A DNA stretch of 40,354 nucleotides, from contig JAOPYG010000007.1 in the NCBI GenBank assembly GCA_025964685.1, positions 1 to 40,354 on the forward strand. The letters are read 5' to 3'. The first letter of the stretch is position 1, and the number at the start of each line of letters is the position of its first letter. The notes beneath the pieces were generated by a model. That model had not been told where the DNA came from and made no database searches. It worked only from the letters and a program-made list of their open reading frames with translations. Below are positions 8,302 through 16,848 of this stretch, piece after piece. This stretch comes from Actinoallomurus sp. (GTDB lineage Bacteria; Actinomycetota; Actinomycetes; Streptosporangiales; Streptosporangiaceae). The position numbers and the translations under genes are program-made.

Positions 8302-9081
8302 GTGGGCGAGTTCGTGCAGCTGGAGGTTCAGGACGCGGTCGCCACGATCCGGCTGGACCGGCCGAAGATGAACGCCATCAACGCCGGGCTGCGGACCGAG
8401 CTCGCCGAGGCGGCGCGGGAGGCCGACGCCGACCCCGCCGTACGCGCCGTGATCCTCTACGGCGGCGAGCGTGTCTTCGCGGCCGGCGCGGACATCAAGG
8501 AAATGGCCGAGATGTCGTACGCGGACATGGCCGAGCACTGCCGGGCCCTGCAGGGCGCCCTGAACACCGTCGCGGCGATCGGCGCGCCGGTCGTGGCCGC
8601 GATCACCGGGTACGCGCTCGGCGGCGGGCTCGAGCTCGCGCTGTGCGCCGACTTCCGCGTGGCGGGGGAGTCCGCCAAGGTCGGCCAGCCGGAGATCCAG
8701 CTCGGCGTCATCCCGGGCGCCGGCGGCACGCAGCGGCTGCCGCGGCTGATCGGCCCGTCCCGTGCCAAGGACCTCATCTTCACCGGCCGGCACGTCAACG
8801 CGGACGAGGCGCTCGCCATCGGGCTCGTCGACAAGGTCGTGCCGGACGACACGGTGTACGACGCGGCCCGGGAGATGGCGGCCCGGTACGCGAAGGGGCC
8901 CGCGGTCGCGCTGCGCGCCGCGAAGGAGGCCGTCGACGCCGGCCTCGAGGTCGACCTCGCCACCGGCCTGGAGATCGAACGGCTGCACTTCGCGGGCCTG
9001 TTCGCCACCGAGGACCAGAAGATCGGAATGCGCAGCTTCGTCGAGGAGGGACCTGGAAGGGCGAAGTTCACCGGCCGCTGA
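8302..9081 (+). CDS. Enoyl-CoA hydratase/isomerase (crotonase) family protein
   Basis: This 259-residue protein hydrates 2-enoyl-CoA to 3-hydroxyacyl-CoA in fatty-acid or amino-acid beta-oxidation. GTG 8302 follows GGAGGGG at a good distance; the frame is open upstream to 8227 but that part has no family match. The oxyanion-hole segments AAGADIKEM and GYALGGGLELALCADF are intact. E111 and E131 sit 20 residues apart, as the two catalytic glutamates of mitochondrial enoyl-CoA hydratase do, and the second lies in QPEIQLGVIPGAGGTQRL. Both glutamates being present favours true hydratase activity over a crotonase with another reaction. It resembles EchA8-type enzymes. It stands alone, without other beta-oxidation genes nearby, so its pathway cannot be read from context. 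Confidence 0.95.
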   Translation: MGEFVQLEVQDAVATIRLDRPKMNAINAGLRTELAEAAREADADPAVRAVILYGGERVFAAGADIKEMAEMSYADMAEHCRALQGALNTVAAIGAPVVAAITGYALGGGLELALCADFRVAGESAKVGQPEIQLGVIPGAGGTQRLPRLIGPSRAKDLIFTGRHVNADEALAIGLVDKVVPDDTVYDAAREMAARYAKGPAVALRAAKEAVDAGLEVDLATGLEIERLHFAGLFATEDQKIGMRSFVEEGPGRAKFTGR

Positions 9082-9147
9082 CCGGAACCTCTGACCGGGC
9101 TCACGCGTCACACGTCTTGGATCCGTACCGGAGATAGGGGGGTGAAC

Positions 9148-10017
9148 GTGGCCCAGCAACTGCCGCCCGCGGCTCAGGCCCGGCTGGAACAGGCCAGGCA
9201 GGCGGGCACGTGGGCCTCCAGCCTGAGCGTCAGTGAGTTCGCCGGGTTGCGCACCCGCGGGTTCGAGCCGGTCGGCCAGGTGATGGGCAGCACGGTGCAC
9301 AACCTCGGCTGGTGGTACCGCGCGTCGATCGACTGTGGTTACCGCGGCGGCCTGTTCGGCGGCGGCGGCGCCCGTACCGTGACGTCCGGCATGCCGGGCG
9401 CGTGGGGCGGATACGCCACGTACGTCGACACGCTCTACCGCGCCCGCCACACCGCGATGGCCCGCATCGCCGCCGAGTGCGCGGCCCTCGGCGGCGACGG
9501 CGTCGTCGCGGTCGAGCTCACCATCGCCCCGTTCCAGGGCGCCTCGCACCACCTGGAGTTCCAGGCCATCGGCACCGCGGTGCGCGCCGTTGGGAACGTC
9601 CGGCCGGGCCGCGTCTTCCTGTCCCACCTGAGCGGCCAGGACTTCGCCAAGCTGATCGAGACCGGCTGGGTGCCGGTCGATCTGGTGATGGGCGCCTCGG
9701 TGGGCGTACGCCATGACGACTGGCGGACGACCTTCACCACCGGTGCGTTCGCCCCGGCGCAGGAGGTGCCGGGCTGGACCGAGCTCGTCTCCCTCACCCG
9801 GCACGAGGCCCGCGCGCACTTTCTCACCGACACCGCCCGCACCGGTGCCGACGGTGTCGTGGTCTCCGACGTCGACCTGCGCGTACGCGAGCGAGAGTGC
9901 TCCTACAACGACAAGCAGCACGACCACGTCGTCGAGACGACGATCCTCGGCACCGCGATCGCCGAGTTCCGCACGGCCCACCATCCGCCCAGCTCGCTGA
10001 CGATCATGAGGTTGTAG
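9148..10017 (+). CDS. Double YbjQ-type (DUF74, 'heavy-metal-binding domain') protein
   Basis: The protein has 289 residues and two copies of the YbjQ fold. Each copy has a 'S.sE...L...GFEPVG.VMGS' opening and a 'R..AM.RI..E...LG.DGVVAV.L......LEF.AIGTAVR' closing segment; the second is more diverged (SHLSGQDFAKLIETGWVPVDLVMG). Single-domain YbjQ proteins form oligomeric rings and are annotated as heavy-metal-binding, though no metal role is well established. I chose GTG 9148 because the GATAGGGGGG run would touch the GTG at 9142. The first copy contains a Gly-rich insertion (CGYRGGLFGGGG). It is followed 4 nt later by a second gene of the same design, so the two are very probably co-transcribed and may form a mixed assembly. 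Function unknown. Confidence 0.85.
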   Translation: MAQQLPPAAQARLEQARQAGTWASSLSVSEFAGLRTRGFEPVGQVMGSTVHNLGWWYRASIDCGYRGGLFGGGGARTVTSGMPGAWGGYATYVDTLYRARHTAMARIAAECAALGGDGVVAVELTIAPFQGASHHLEFQAIGTAVRAVGNVRPGRVFLSHLSGQDFAKLIETGWVPVDLVMGASVGVRHDDWRTTFTTGAFAPAQEVPGWTELVSLTRHEARAHFLTDTARTGADGVVVSDVDLRVRERECSYNDKQHDHVVETTILGTAIAEFRTAHHPPSSLTIMRL

Positions 10018-10021
10018 ACAG

Positions 10022-10837
10022 ATGACAGATCCCGTTGCCCAGGGAGTCCCCGCCGACGCGATGGCGCGCCTCGCCGAGCTGCGGCCGGGCGCCCCCGGCT
10101 CACTGTTCACCAGCGATCTGTCCGTCAACGAGTTCCTGCTGGTGCGTGAGGCCGGCTTCCGGCCGCTCGGCCTGGTGCTGGGCAGCTCGATCTACCACGT
10201 CGGCATCCAGGTCGGCCGGTGGAGCAAGAACATGGAGCTGGACCAGCTCTCGGGGGCGATGTACCACGCACGCGAACTGGCGATGACCCGCATGGAGGCC
10301 GAGGCGGACCAGCTCGGCGCGGACGGCATCGTGGGCGTACGCCTGCGCGTGGAGTTCCGTGACTTCGGCAGCGACATCGCCGAGTTCATCGCCATCGGCA
10401 CCGCCGTGAAGGCCGACGACACCTCGCAGAACTGGCGCAACAACAAGAACCAGCCCTTCACCTCCGACCTGAACGGCCAGGACTTCTGGACCCTCATCCA
10501 GGCGGGCTATGCGCCGGTCGGCATGGTGATGGGCACTTGCGTCTACCACGTCGCGCACCGCCGACTCGGGTCGGTGCTCGGCAACATGGGGCAGAACGTC
10601 GAGATCCCGGAGTTCACCCAGGCCCTGTACGACGCTCGGGAGCTGGCCATGAGCCGCATGCAGGCCGAAGGGCAGGCGCTGCACGCCGAGGGCATCGTGG
10701 GCGTCTTCCTGGACCAGTTCCATCATCAGTGGGGCGGCCACACGATGGAGTTCTTCGCCATCGGCACCGCCGTACGCCCGCTGCGCGCCGATCACGTGAT
10801 CGCCAAGCCGCAGATGGTGCTCGGGCTCGACCGCTGA
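10022..10837 (+). CDS. Second double YbjQ-type (DUF74) protein
   Basis: This 271-residue paralogue of the preceding protein again has two YbjQ units. The first runs from FTSDLSVNEFLLVREAGF to FIAIGTAVKA, the second from FTSDLNGQDFWTLIQAGY to FFAIGTAVRP. The repeated phrase (Y.ARELAM.RM.AE...L.A.GIVGV.L) makes the internal duplication obvious. ATG 10022 starts 4 nt after the previous stop, without a strong ribosome binding site, which fits re-initiation after the upstream gene. The pair therefore encodes four YbjQ units in a row. No signal peptide or membrane helix is visible, so a cytoplasmic protein is expected. The molecular role is unknown. Confidence 0.85.
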   Translation: MTDPVAQGVPADAMARLAELRPGAPGSLFTSDLSVNEFLLVREAGFRPLGLVLGSSIYHVGIQVGRWSKNMELDQLSGAMYHARELAMTRMEAEADQLGADGIVGVRLRVEFRDFGSDIAEFIAIGTAVKADDTSQNWRNNKNQPFTSDLNGQDFWTLIQAGYAPVGMVMGTCVYHVAHRRLGSVLGNMGQNVEIPEFTQALYDARELAMSRMQAEGQALHAEGIVGVFLDQFHHQWGGHTMEFFAIGTAVRPLRADHVIAKPQMVLGLDR

Positions 10838-10850
10838 TTCACTTGGTCTC

Positions 10851-11237
10851 ATGGACTTCGACATGGTGGCCGCCGCGTTGCGGCAGGACGCGGCCGACGT
10901 CGCCACCTACGCGCGCGTGCTCACGGTCACTCTGGCCGACGTCCTGCCGCCGGGCAGCGTGACGGTGGAGTACGAGCGCGGCCTCGCCGACCGCCTCAAG
11001 GGCCGCGAGGGCCGTCCGAGCCGCATCGTGGTGCGGCTGGGCGAGCGCACCCTCTTCCTCTCAGGGGGCGGACGGCCGGTCGCGGAGATCCACCACGAGG
11101 TACGCGGTGTTGTGCTGTCCCGCGACCAGGTGACGCTCGACGTGTGGGTGCAGGCCCTCGCCCGCGAGCTCGTGGTCGAGGCCGAGGCGAACGCCCGCGC
11201 CGCCGAGGCCCTGCGGCGCCTCGTCGCGGGCGCCTGA
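10851..11237 (+). CDS. Small conserved-type protein downstream of the YbjQ pair
   Basis: This 128-residue acidic protein is predicted mostly helical at both ends, with a central beta-like stretch (RIVVRLGERTLFLSGGGRPVAEIHHEVRGVVL). It has no signal peptide or transmembrane segment. It starts 13 nt after the YbjQ pair on the same strand, so the three genes look like one transcription unit and the protein may be a partner of the YbjQ assembly. ATG 10851 is used; ATG 10863 is a possible alternative. I do not recognise a named family. Codon use is typical of the window, which supports it as a real gene. Confidence 0.8.
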   Translation: MDFDMVAAALRQDAADVATYARVLTVTLADVLPPGSVTVEYERGLADRLKGREGRPSRIVVRLGERTLFLSGGGRPVAEIHHEVRGVVLSRDQVTLDVWVQALARELVVEAEANARAAEALRRLVAGA

Positions 11238-11247
11238 TCACCGAAAG

Positions 11248-11279
11248 CCGCCCCTGGCAAGAGGGCTGACCACGGGCGG
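11248..11279 (+). terminator. Possible weak terminator after the YbjQ unit
   Basis: Arms CCGCCCCTGG (11248-11257) and CCACGGGCGG (11270-11279) can pair with one C-C mismatch. There is no T run, so this is only a candidate transcription end. Confidence 0.3.
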
Positions 11280-11329
11280 TCACCCGTTCGTAGGAAACTT
11301 GCCGATCACTGGTCGTCTCCCGTAAATCA

Positions 11330-11357
11330 TTGCCTGCTGTGGTTTGTGAGCCATATT
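11330..11357 (+). promoter_or_regulatory. Candidate promoter for the secreted glycosidase/phosphoesterase gene
   Basis: TTGCCT (11330-11335) and CATATT (11352-11357) are spaced by 16 nt in an unusually A+T-rich stretch, and the GTG start with its GGGAGG site follows about 25 nt later. Assigned by eye only. Confidence 0.3.
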
Positions 11358-11379
11358 GCGGCTTTACAAGGGAGGCGCC

Positions 11380-14300
11380 GTGTTCGCGGCGAACCGTCTC
11401 GGCAGGATCACACTGGCCGCCGTCCTCACGGCGGCCCTGACGGCCATCGGACCCCCTGGTCACGCCCACGCGGCGGCCGGGTCCTGGCTTCCACCGACTC
11501 CGGACTTCTGGCCCGTCGTCGTCGACCAGAGCCAGACCACGCGGGTTCCGGTCACCCACGGCGTCGACGTCTTCTCCGAGACCTACGACGCCGTCGGCGG
11601 GCGCCAGCACACCCAGGTGCTCGACGTGGACCTGGGCGACCCCAACGTACGGGTCGGCGCGGTCGAGGCGGGTGACCAGATCACCTACCCCTCCGACGAG
11701 ACCCTCACCTCGATGGCGAACCGCACGGGCGCCGTCGCCGGGATCAACGGCGACTACTTCGACATCAACGCCACCGGGCGCCCGACCGGTGGCGTCATCG
11801 CCGGCGGGCGGCTGCTCAAGAGCCCGCAGCCCGGTTTCAACGCCCAGCTCGGCGTCAGGCCCGACGGCAGCATGGTCATCGGCCCGCAGTCCTACAGCGG
11901 CACCGTCAGCGACGGTTCGGCGAGCCACGCCGTCACGTCGGTGAACACCGTCACCGACGTCGGCGCGGGCGGGGTGAGCAAGCTGACGCCGGACCTCGGC
12001 GGCCCGACCGCCGTACCGGCGGCGACGCTGGTGACCGGGCATGCCGCCGGCGACACGCTGACCGTCGACTCCGTCACGACCGGCGTCACGTCGATCCCGA
12101 GACTCGCCGCCGGACAGGAGGGCCTGGCCGGCGCGGGAGCCGGCGGCCAGTGGCTCTCCTCCACCGTGCACTCCGGCGACACGCTGAAGGTCAGCGAGAA
12201 GACCCCCGAGCTGGCCCAGATGATCAGCGGCGCGACCGTGCTGGTCAAGGACGGCAAGGCCTACAAGGACCCGGCCGGGACCCCGCCCGGGGGCGCCAAC
12301 CCCGGCCGCAACCCCGAGACGGCGATCGGCCTGAGCAAGGACGGCCGGCACGCGACGTTCGTGGTCCTCGACGGGCGAACGGGGGAGTCGGTCGCGTCCG
12401 GTGTCACGCCGAACGAGGCGACCGGCTACCTGCTCGCGCACGGCGCCGACAACGCCATCCTGTTCGACGGCGGCGGCTCCAGCGAGATGGTCGCCCGCAA
12501 GCCGGGCGACACGAAGCCGTCCGTCATGAACGCCCCGTCCGACGGCCACGAGCGCGCCGTCGCGAACGGCCTGTTCCTCTACACGACGGCCAAGGCCGCG
12601 GGCCAGGCGCGCAAGGTCGTCATCAACGACGGCGGGCCGGTCACGACCGTGCCGGGTGCCACGGCCAACGTCCCGGTGTACGCGACGGACGCCGCCCGGA
12701 ACCCGGCCGCCGGGACCCCCGAGGTCAGGGTCGAGCCGTCGTCGCTGGGCACCTGGCAGAACGGCCGGCTGACCGTGAACCGTGCCGGGAACGGCGTCAT
12801 CGTGGCGCGCGACGGCCATGTCACCACGACCGAGCCGCTGCACGTTCTGCCCCGGCTCGACTCCGTGGCGATCAGCCCGGACCGGCCCGACGCCGTCAAC
12901 GGAGCCACCCAGCAGTTCACCCTCACCGGGAACGGCTCCATCCCGATCCCGACCGAGACGGCCCACTGGACGGTCAGCCCGGCGAACCTCGGCACCGTCG
13001 ACGCGCACGGCCTGTTCACCGCGGCCGCCACCGGCTCCGGCCTCGCCACGGTCACCGCGACGGCGGGAGGCGCCGAGGCGAGCACGACCGTCGCGGTCGG
13101 CAGCGTGTCCGCGCCCATCGACGACATGAGTGACGTCACCGGCTGGAACCTGCGCAACACGACCGGCCAGCCCGCCGACATGAGCTTCGCCGGCGGCGTC
13201 GTGCCGCCCGGGTCGGACGCGTCCGGCTCCCTCCAGCTGACCTACAACGTGCCCGGCGGACAGGGCGTGAAGCAGCTCGTACTGTCCCCGAAGGCCACAT
13301 TGCAGGCCAAGCCCGACGGGGAGAGCAAGAACCCGACGGGTATCGGCCTGTGGGTCAAGGGTGATGGCAGCGGCATCAACCTCGCCGAGTCCTACATCGG
13401 CGCGGACGGCCTCACCACGACCCTCTATCCGACGACCGTCACCTGGAAGGACTGGCGTCTCGTCGTCGCCCAGCTGCCGCCCGGCCTGAAGTTCCCGCTG
13501 AAGATCAGCTTCATCGACTTCCTCGGCATCAACGCCCCGACGACGATGAGCGGCATGCTGAACGTCAGCGGCCTGCAGGCCCTCTACTCACCGCGCCCCG
13601 CGACCGCGCCGCCGTACGGCCCGATCCCGAAGAACCCCTCCTGGCTCTCGTACGAGGAGAGCACGGACGCCTTCGGCCGGGGCGGCACCACGCTGCTCAC
13701 CGGGGACGACGCCCACCTGGTCGCCTCGGATCCCGGCTCGGCGAGCAGCGCCATCATGGACGCCATCGCCAAGCGGATGCCGGCGTTGAAGCCCTCACGC
13801 GCGCAGTTCCTCGGCGACATGGCCGACGACGGGCAGCCCGCCGACCTGGCCTACGCGAAGCAGAAGATGGACGCCCTCGGCGTGCCGTACCGCGACGCCG
13901 TCGGGAACCACGAGATCAGCCAGGGCGTGCTGCCGGAGAACGCGAACTTCGCCCAGGCCTTCGGCGACACGCACTACGCCTACACCGCCGGGGCCGCGAA
14001 CGTCATCGTCACCGACAACGCCCACGGCGGGCTGCTGTCCTCCGACGCGTACCAGTCGCCGAACGAGCCGCAGTACCCCTGGCTCGTGAAGCGGCTCACC
14101 GCGAACCGGTCGACGGCGCTGGCCGTCGTGACGCACGAACCCGCGTACGACCCGCACCCGGAGGCGAACAGCCAGTTCGGCGACCGCTGGGAGGCCCGGA
14201 TGTACCTCCGGCTGATCCAGCGGTACCAGCAGACCCACCGCGGAACGCACGTGGTCATGCTGTACGGGCACGCCCGCGGCTTCGCCGAGCAGATCCTCGA

Positions 14301-14733
14301 CCCGCTCGGACAGCCGTCGGCCGACGGGGTGCCGCAGCTCACCTTCGCCGACCTGGGCATGCCCGCTTACGCCTCTGCGGACAAGGGCGGTTTCTACCAC
14401 TTCGGCCTGATTCACGTCACGCCGTCGGGCTCCTTCCGGTTCACCGTCGAACCGGTGCTCGCCTCCATCGCGGTGACCGGACCTGCGTCGCTGAAGGCGG
14501 GTGGCACGGCGTCTCTGGCCGCGACCGGCACGGCCGTGGGCGGCGACAACGTGCCGCCGCTGACCCTGCCCATCGCCGACCCGGCGTCACACGTGTGGAC
14601 CTCCAGCGACACGCGGGTCGTCTCGGTCGACCGGGTCACCGGCGCGCTCACCGCACACCGGCCTGGCACCGCCACGATCTCGGTCGTCAGCGGCGGCATC
14701 ACCGGGAAGCTGGCGGTGACCGTCACCGGCTGA
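11380..14733 (+). CDS. Secreted phosphodiester glycosidase (NAGPA)-metallophosphoesterase fusion with Ig-like domains
   Basis: The protein has 1117 residues. GTG 11380 follows AAGGGAGG. Residues 1 to about 33 form a signal peptide (basic start, LTLAAVLTAAL-like core, AHA cleavage region), so it is exported. Residues ~60-410 match the phosphodiester glycosidase domain related to the human uncovering enzyme NAGPA (GINGDYFDINATGRPTGGVI; DGGGSSEMV from D363). A bacterial Ig-like (Big2) domain and a beta-sandwich resembling a carbohydrate-binding module follow. A calcineurin-like metallophosphoesterase occupies ~770-1010, with GDMADDG (D813), GNHE (842-845) and GHAR (H964). The protein ends in a second Big2-like domain. 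It probably cleaves phosphodiester-linked glycopolymers such as teichoic acids or exopolysaccharides outside the cell; the substrate is inference. Confidence 0.88.
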   Translation: MFAANRLGRITLAAVLTAALTAIGPPGHAHAAAGSWLPPTPDFWPVVVDQSQTTRVPVTHGVDVFSETYDAVGGRQHTQVLDVDLGDPNVRVGAVEAGDQITYPSDETLTSMANRTGAVAGINGDYFDINATGRPTGGVIAGGRLLKSPQPGFNAQLGVRPDGSMVIGPQSYSGTVSDGSASHAVTSVNTVTDVGAGGVSKLTPDLGGPTAVPAATLVTGHAAGDTLTVDSVTTGVTSIPRLAAGQEGLAGAGAGGQWLSSTVHSGDTLKVSEKTPELAQMISGATVLVKDGKAYKDPAGTPPGGANPGRNPETAIGLSKDGRHATFVVLDGRTGESVASGVTPNEATGYLLAHGADNAILFDGGGSSEMVARKPGDTKPSVMNAPSDGHERAVANGLFLYTTAKAAGQARKVVINDGGPVTTVPGATANVPVYATDAARNPAAGTPEVRVEPSSLGTWQNGRLTVNRAGNGVIVARDGHVTTTEPLHVLPRLDSVAISPDRPDAVNGATQQFTLTGNGSIPIPTETAHWTVSPANLGTVDAHGLFTAAATGSGLATVTATAGGAEASTTVAVGSVSAPIDDMSDVTGWNLRNTTGQPADMSFAGGVVPPGSDASGSLQLTYNVPGGQGVKQLVLSPKATLQAKPDGESKNPTGIGLWVKGDGSGINLAESYIGADGLTTTLYPTTVTWKDWRLVVAQLPPGLKFPLKISFIDFLGINAPTTMSGMLNVSGLQALYSPRPATAPPYGPIPKNPSWLSYEESTDAFGRGGTTLLTGDDAHLVASDPGSASSAIMDAIAKRMPALKPSRAQFLGDMADDGQPADLAYAKQKMDALGVPYRDAVGNHEISQGVLPENANFAQAFGDTHYAYTAGAANVIVTDNAHGGLLSSDAYQSPNEPQYPWLVKRLTANRSTALAVVTHEPAYDPHPEANSQFGDRWEARMYLRLIQRYQQTHRGTHVVMLYGHARGFAEQILDPLGQPSADGVPQLTFADLGMPAYASADKGGFYHFGLIHVTPSGSFRFTVEPVLASIAVTGPASLKAGGTASLAATGTAVGGDNVPPLTLPIADPASHVWTSSDTRVVSVDRVTGALTAHRPGTATISVVSGGITGKLAVTVTG

Positions 14734-14741
14734 CCCGTCGG

Positions 14742-14780
14742 CCCCTCGCGATACGGTCGAACCTGCCGTATCGCGAGGGG
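14742..14780 (+). terminator. Perfect 15-bp inverted repeat: terminator or RBS-sequestering hairpin before the M55 peptidase
   Basis: Arms 14742-14756 and 14766-14780 are exact reverse complements with a 9-nt loop. The hairpin starts 9 nt after the glycosidase stop. Its 3' arm contains GAGGGG, the only ribosome binding site of the next gene (ATG 14789). No T run follows. It may end transcription, control translation of the peptidase, or be a regulator's operator. Confidence 0.75.
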
Positions 14781-14788
14781 GTCACCGC

Positions 14789-15631
14789 ATGAGGGTGTTC
14801 GTTTCCGTTGACATGGAAGGCATCTCCGGGCTCACCGACCCGGAGGAGATGCGCGCCGGCGGACGCGGCTACGAGCGCGGCTGTGAGCTGATGACCGCTG
14901 ACGCGAACGCCGCGGTCGCCGGGGCCTACGAGGGCGGGGCCGCCGACGTCCTCGTCACCGACGCGCACGGCAGCACCAAGAACATCCGCGCCGACCTCAT
15001 CGACGAGCGGTGCAGCCTGATCCGTGGCCCCTACCGCCCGTTGCGGATGGGCCAGGGCATCGGCCCGTCGCACGACGCGGCCATGTTCGTCGGCTACCAC
15101 GCCCGGGCGGGCGTGGCGCACGGCGTGCTCAACCACACCTGGATGGGTTACGAGATCCAGAACCTCTACCTCAACGGGGAGGTCTGCGGCGAGATCGGGC
15201 TCATCGCCGGCCTCGCCGGGTCGATGGGCGTGCCGGTCGCGCTGGTCACCGGCGACGAGGCGGCCTGCGCCGAGGCGCGGGAGCTGCTCGGCGACGTGGA
15301 GACCGTCGAGGTGAAGAAGGGCATCGACCGCTACTCGGCGGAGGTGCTGCCACCCGCGCGGGCGCAGGCCCTGATCCGCGCGGCGTCCGCCCGCGCGTTG
15401 CGCGACCTCGGCCGCTTCCGCCCGCACGTCGTGCCCCCGCCGTACACGCTCGGCATCGACTGGGCGTCCACGTCGATGGCGGAGTCCTGCGCGATGATCC
15501 CCGGCGTGAAGCGTGCGGGATCCCGTTCGGTGGAGTTCACCAGTGACGACTACACGCAGATCATGTCCGTGCTGGGCATCCTCGCGACCATCGGCGGCAG
15601 CGTCGGCTGCACCGGCGCGCAGTACGGCTGA
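14789..15631 (+). CDS. M55 (DppA-type) D-aminopeptidase
   Basis: This 280-residue protein matches the M55 family of zinc D-aminopeptidases, whose type member is Bacillus subtilis DppA, a decameric enzyme acting on D-Ala-D-Ala and related D-peptides. The SVDMEG motif supplies D8 and E10, and H60 (TDAHGS) and H104 (GYHARAG) fall at the same positions as the DppA zinc ligands. The expected catalytic His and Glu are in VLNHTW and NGEVCGE. No signal peptide is seen, so it is cytoplasmic. In an actinomycete a role in recycling cell-wall D-peptides is plausible. Its ribosome binding site lies inside the perfect hairpin just upstream, which suggests regulated translation or separation from the upstream gene. 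ATG 14789 is the natural start. Confidence 0.92.
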   Translation: MRVFVSVDMEGISGLTDPEEMRAGGRGYERGCELMTADANAAVAGAYEGGAADVLVTDAHGSTKNIRADLIDERCSLIRGPYRPLRMGQGIGPSHDAAMFVGYHARAGVAHGVLNHTWMGYEIQNLYLNGEVCGEIGLIAGLAGSMGVPVALVTGDEAACAEARELLGDVETVEVKKGIDRYSAEVLPPARAQALIRAASARALRDLGRFRPHVVPPPYTLGIDWASTSMAESCAMIPGVKRAGSRSVEFTSDDYTQIMSVLGILATIGGSVGCTGAQYG

Positions 15632-15652
15632 CACACCTTGGGAGACACCGGC

Positions 15653-16291
15653 ATGACCCAGATCAGGGACCACTACCTCACGGCGGCCGCGGCGGCGGCG
15701 GAGCTGCTCGCCGCCCCGGAGGTGGCCGCCGCGTGGCAAGAGCCGAGCGCGCTCGCGAAGCTCAGCGTCCAGGGCCTCGCCGGGCATCTGGCCGGGCAGG
15801 TCTTCTTCGTCCCCCAGGTGCTCGATGGCCCCGAGCCCACCGAGGAGACCATCTCGATCCACGAGTACTACGCGCGGGCGAGCTGGATCGGCTCGGACCT
15901 GGACGACGAGTTCAACCAGGGCATACGGACGAAGGGTGAGAAGGACGCCGCCGACGGTCCCGCGGCGCTCGCGGCGGAGGTCGCCACCACCGTACGGGGG
16001 CTGCGCGCGGTGCTTCCGGGCGTGCCGTCGCGGTCGGTACGCCGCTCGGGCTGGGGGCCCTGGTCGCTCAGCCTGGACGATTTCGTCGCGAGCCGGCTCC
16101 TCGAGATCGCGGTGCACAGCGACGACCTGGCGTACAGCGTGGGGGTGCCGACGCCGGCGCTCCCCGCCGAAGCGGCCGAGATCGTCGTCGACCTGCTCTC
16201 GCGCATCGCGATCCGCCGGCACGGCGCGACCAGCGTGCTCCGCGGCCTCAGCCGGTCCGAGCGTGCGCCCGCCTCGATCTCCGCGCTGTAG
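15653..16291 (+). CDS. MDMPI/maleylpyruvate isomerase-type (DinB-like) mycothiol-dependent family protein
   Basis: This 212-residue protein begins at ATG 15653, with TTGGGAGA upstream. It has the helical metal-binding fold of mycothiol-dependent maleylpyruvate isomerase and the related DinB/YfiT group. The likely metal ligands are the His in LAGHLAGQV and the Glu and His in RLLEIAVHSDDLA, the same H/E..H pattern as the characterised isomerase. Members use mycothiol as cofactor for isomerisation or thiol transfer, and most have unknown substrates. It follows the M55 peptidase by 21 nt on the same strand and is probably co-transcribed, but no pathway is implied. The sequence ends cleanly with ASISAL and lacks the extra C-terminal sterol-carrier-like domain of the isomerase. 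Confidence 0.85.
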   Translation: MTQIRDHYLTAAAAAAELLAAPEVAAAWQEPSALAKLSVQGLAGHLAGQVFFVPQVLDGPEPTEETISIHEYYARASWIGSDLDDEFNQGIRTKGEKDAADGPAALAAEVATTVRGLRAVLPGVPSRSVRRSGWGPWSLSLDDFVASRLLEIAVHSDDLAYSVGVPTPALPAEAAEIVVDLLSRIAIRRHGATSVLRGLSRSERAPASISAL

Positions 16292-16314
16292 CCGCTGTGG
16301 CTAGGGTGCGGGGT

Positions 16315-16842
16315 ATGTGGGGACTGACACTCGAGGCCGCCCTCGACCGTACGGAACTGCTCGCCGCGCCCGTCGTGGAGGCACTGCGCGCCTGGAAGGG
16401 TGAGGGCTCCTTCCAGGTCGCCGAGATCGATCCCGAGCTGGCCGACACGGCGGCGTTCTGCGAGCGGTACGCCGTGCCGCTCGAGGCGTCGGCCAACTGC
16501 GTGATCGTCGCGGCGAAGCGGGGCGGAGACGTACGACTGGCCGCCTGCGTGGTGCTGGCGACCACGCGGGCCGACGTCAACGGCGTGGTCCGCAAGCATC
16601 TCGACGCGCGCAAGGCGTCGTTCGCCCCGCAGGACCAGACGGTGGCCGAGACGGCGATGGAGTACGGCGGCATCACCCCGTTCGGGCTCCCGGCCACCTG
16701 GCCGGTGCTGGTGGACAAGGCCGTCACCGAACAGCCGTACGTGGTGGTCGGCAGCGGGGTGCGGCGCTCGAAGCTCGTCGTGCCCGGGGCGGCGCTGGCC
16801 GGGATCGAAACGGCCGAGGTCCTGCCGGATCTGGCGCGCTGA
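16315..16842 (+). CDS. YbaK/EbsC-type aminoacyl-tRNA deacylase
   Basis: This 175-residue protein of the YbaK/ProX trans-editing family hydrolyses mischarged tRNA, such as Cys-tRNA(Pro) for YbaK itself. Recognisable parts are the start of the editing fold (FQVAEIDPELADT), the ANCVIVAAKRG strand, the segment VVRKHLDARKASFAP with the basic residues conserved in the family, and the signature GGITPFGLP. The C-terminal VVVGSGVRRSKLVVPG is also typical. I chose ATG 16315; GTG 16297 would add six residues. The gene starts 23 nt after the MDMPI-type gene and stops only 6 nt before the convergent DUF6177-type gene, with no visible terminator between them. Confidence 0.9.
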   Translation: MWGLTLEAALDRTELLAAPVVEALRAWKGEGSFQVAEIDPELADTAAFCERYAVPLEASANCVIVAAKRGGDVRLAACVVLATTRADVNGVVRKHLDARKASFAPQDQTVAETAMEYGGITPFGLPATWPVLVDKAVTEQPYVVVGSGVRRSKLVVPGAALAGIETAEVLPDLAR

Positions 16843-16848
16843 CCCGCG

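Noticed and set aside
10996..13008. Long minus-strand frame opposite the secreted glycosidase
   Set aside because: Shadow frame of codon third-position bias; no recognisable domain, and the plus strand encodes a signal peptide and two catalytic domains.
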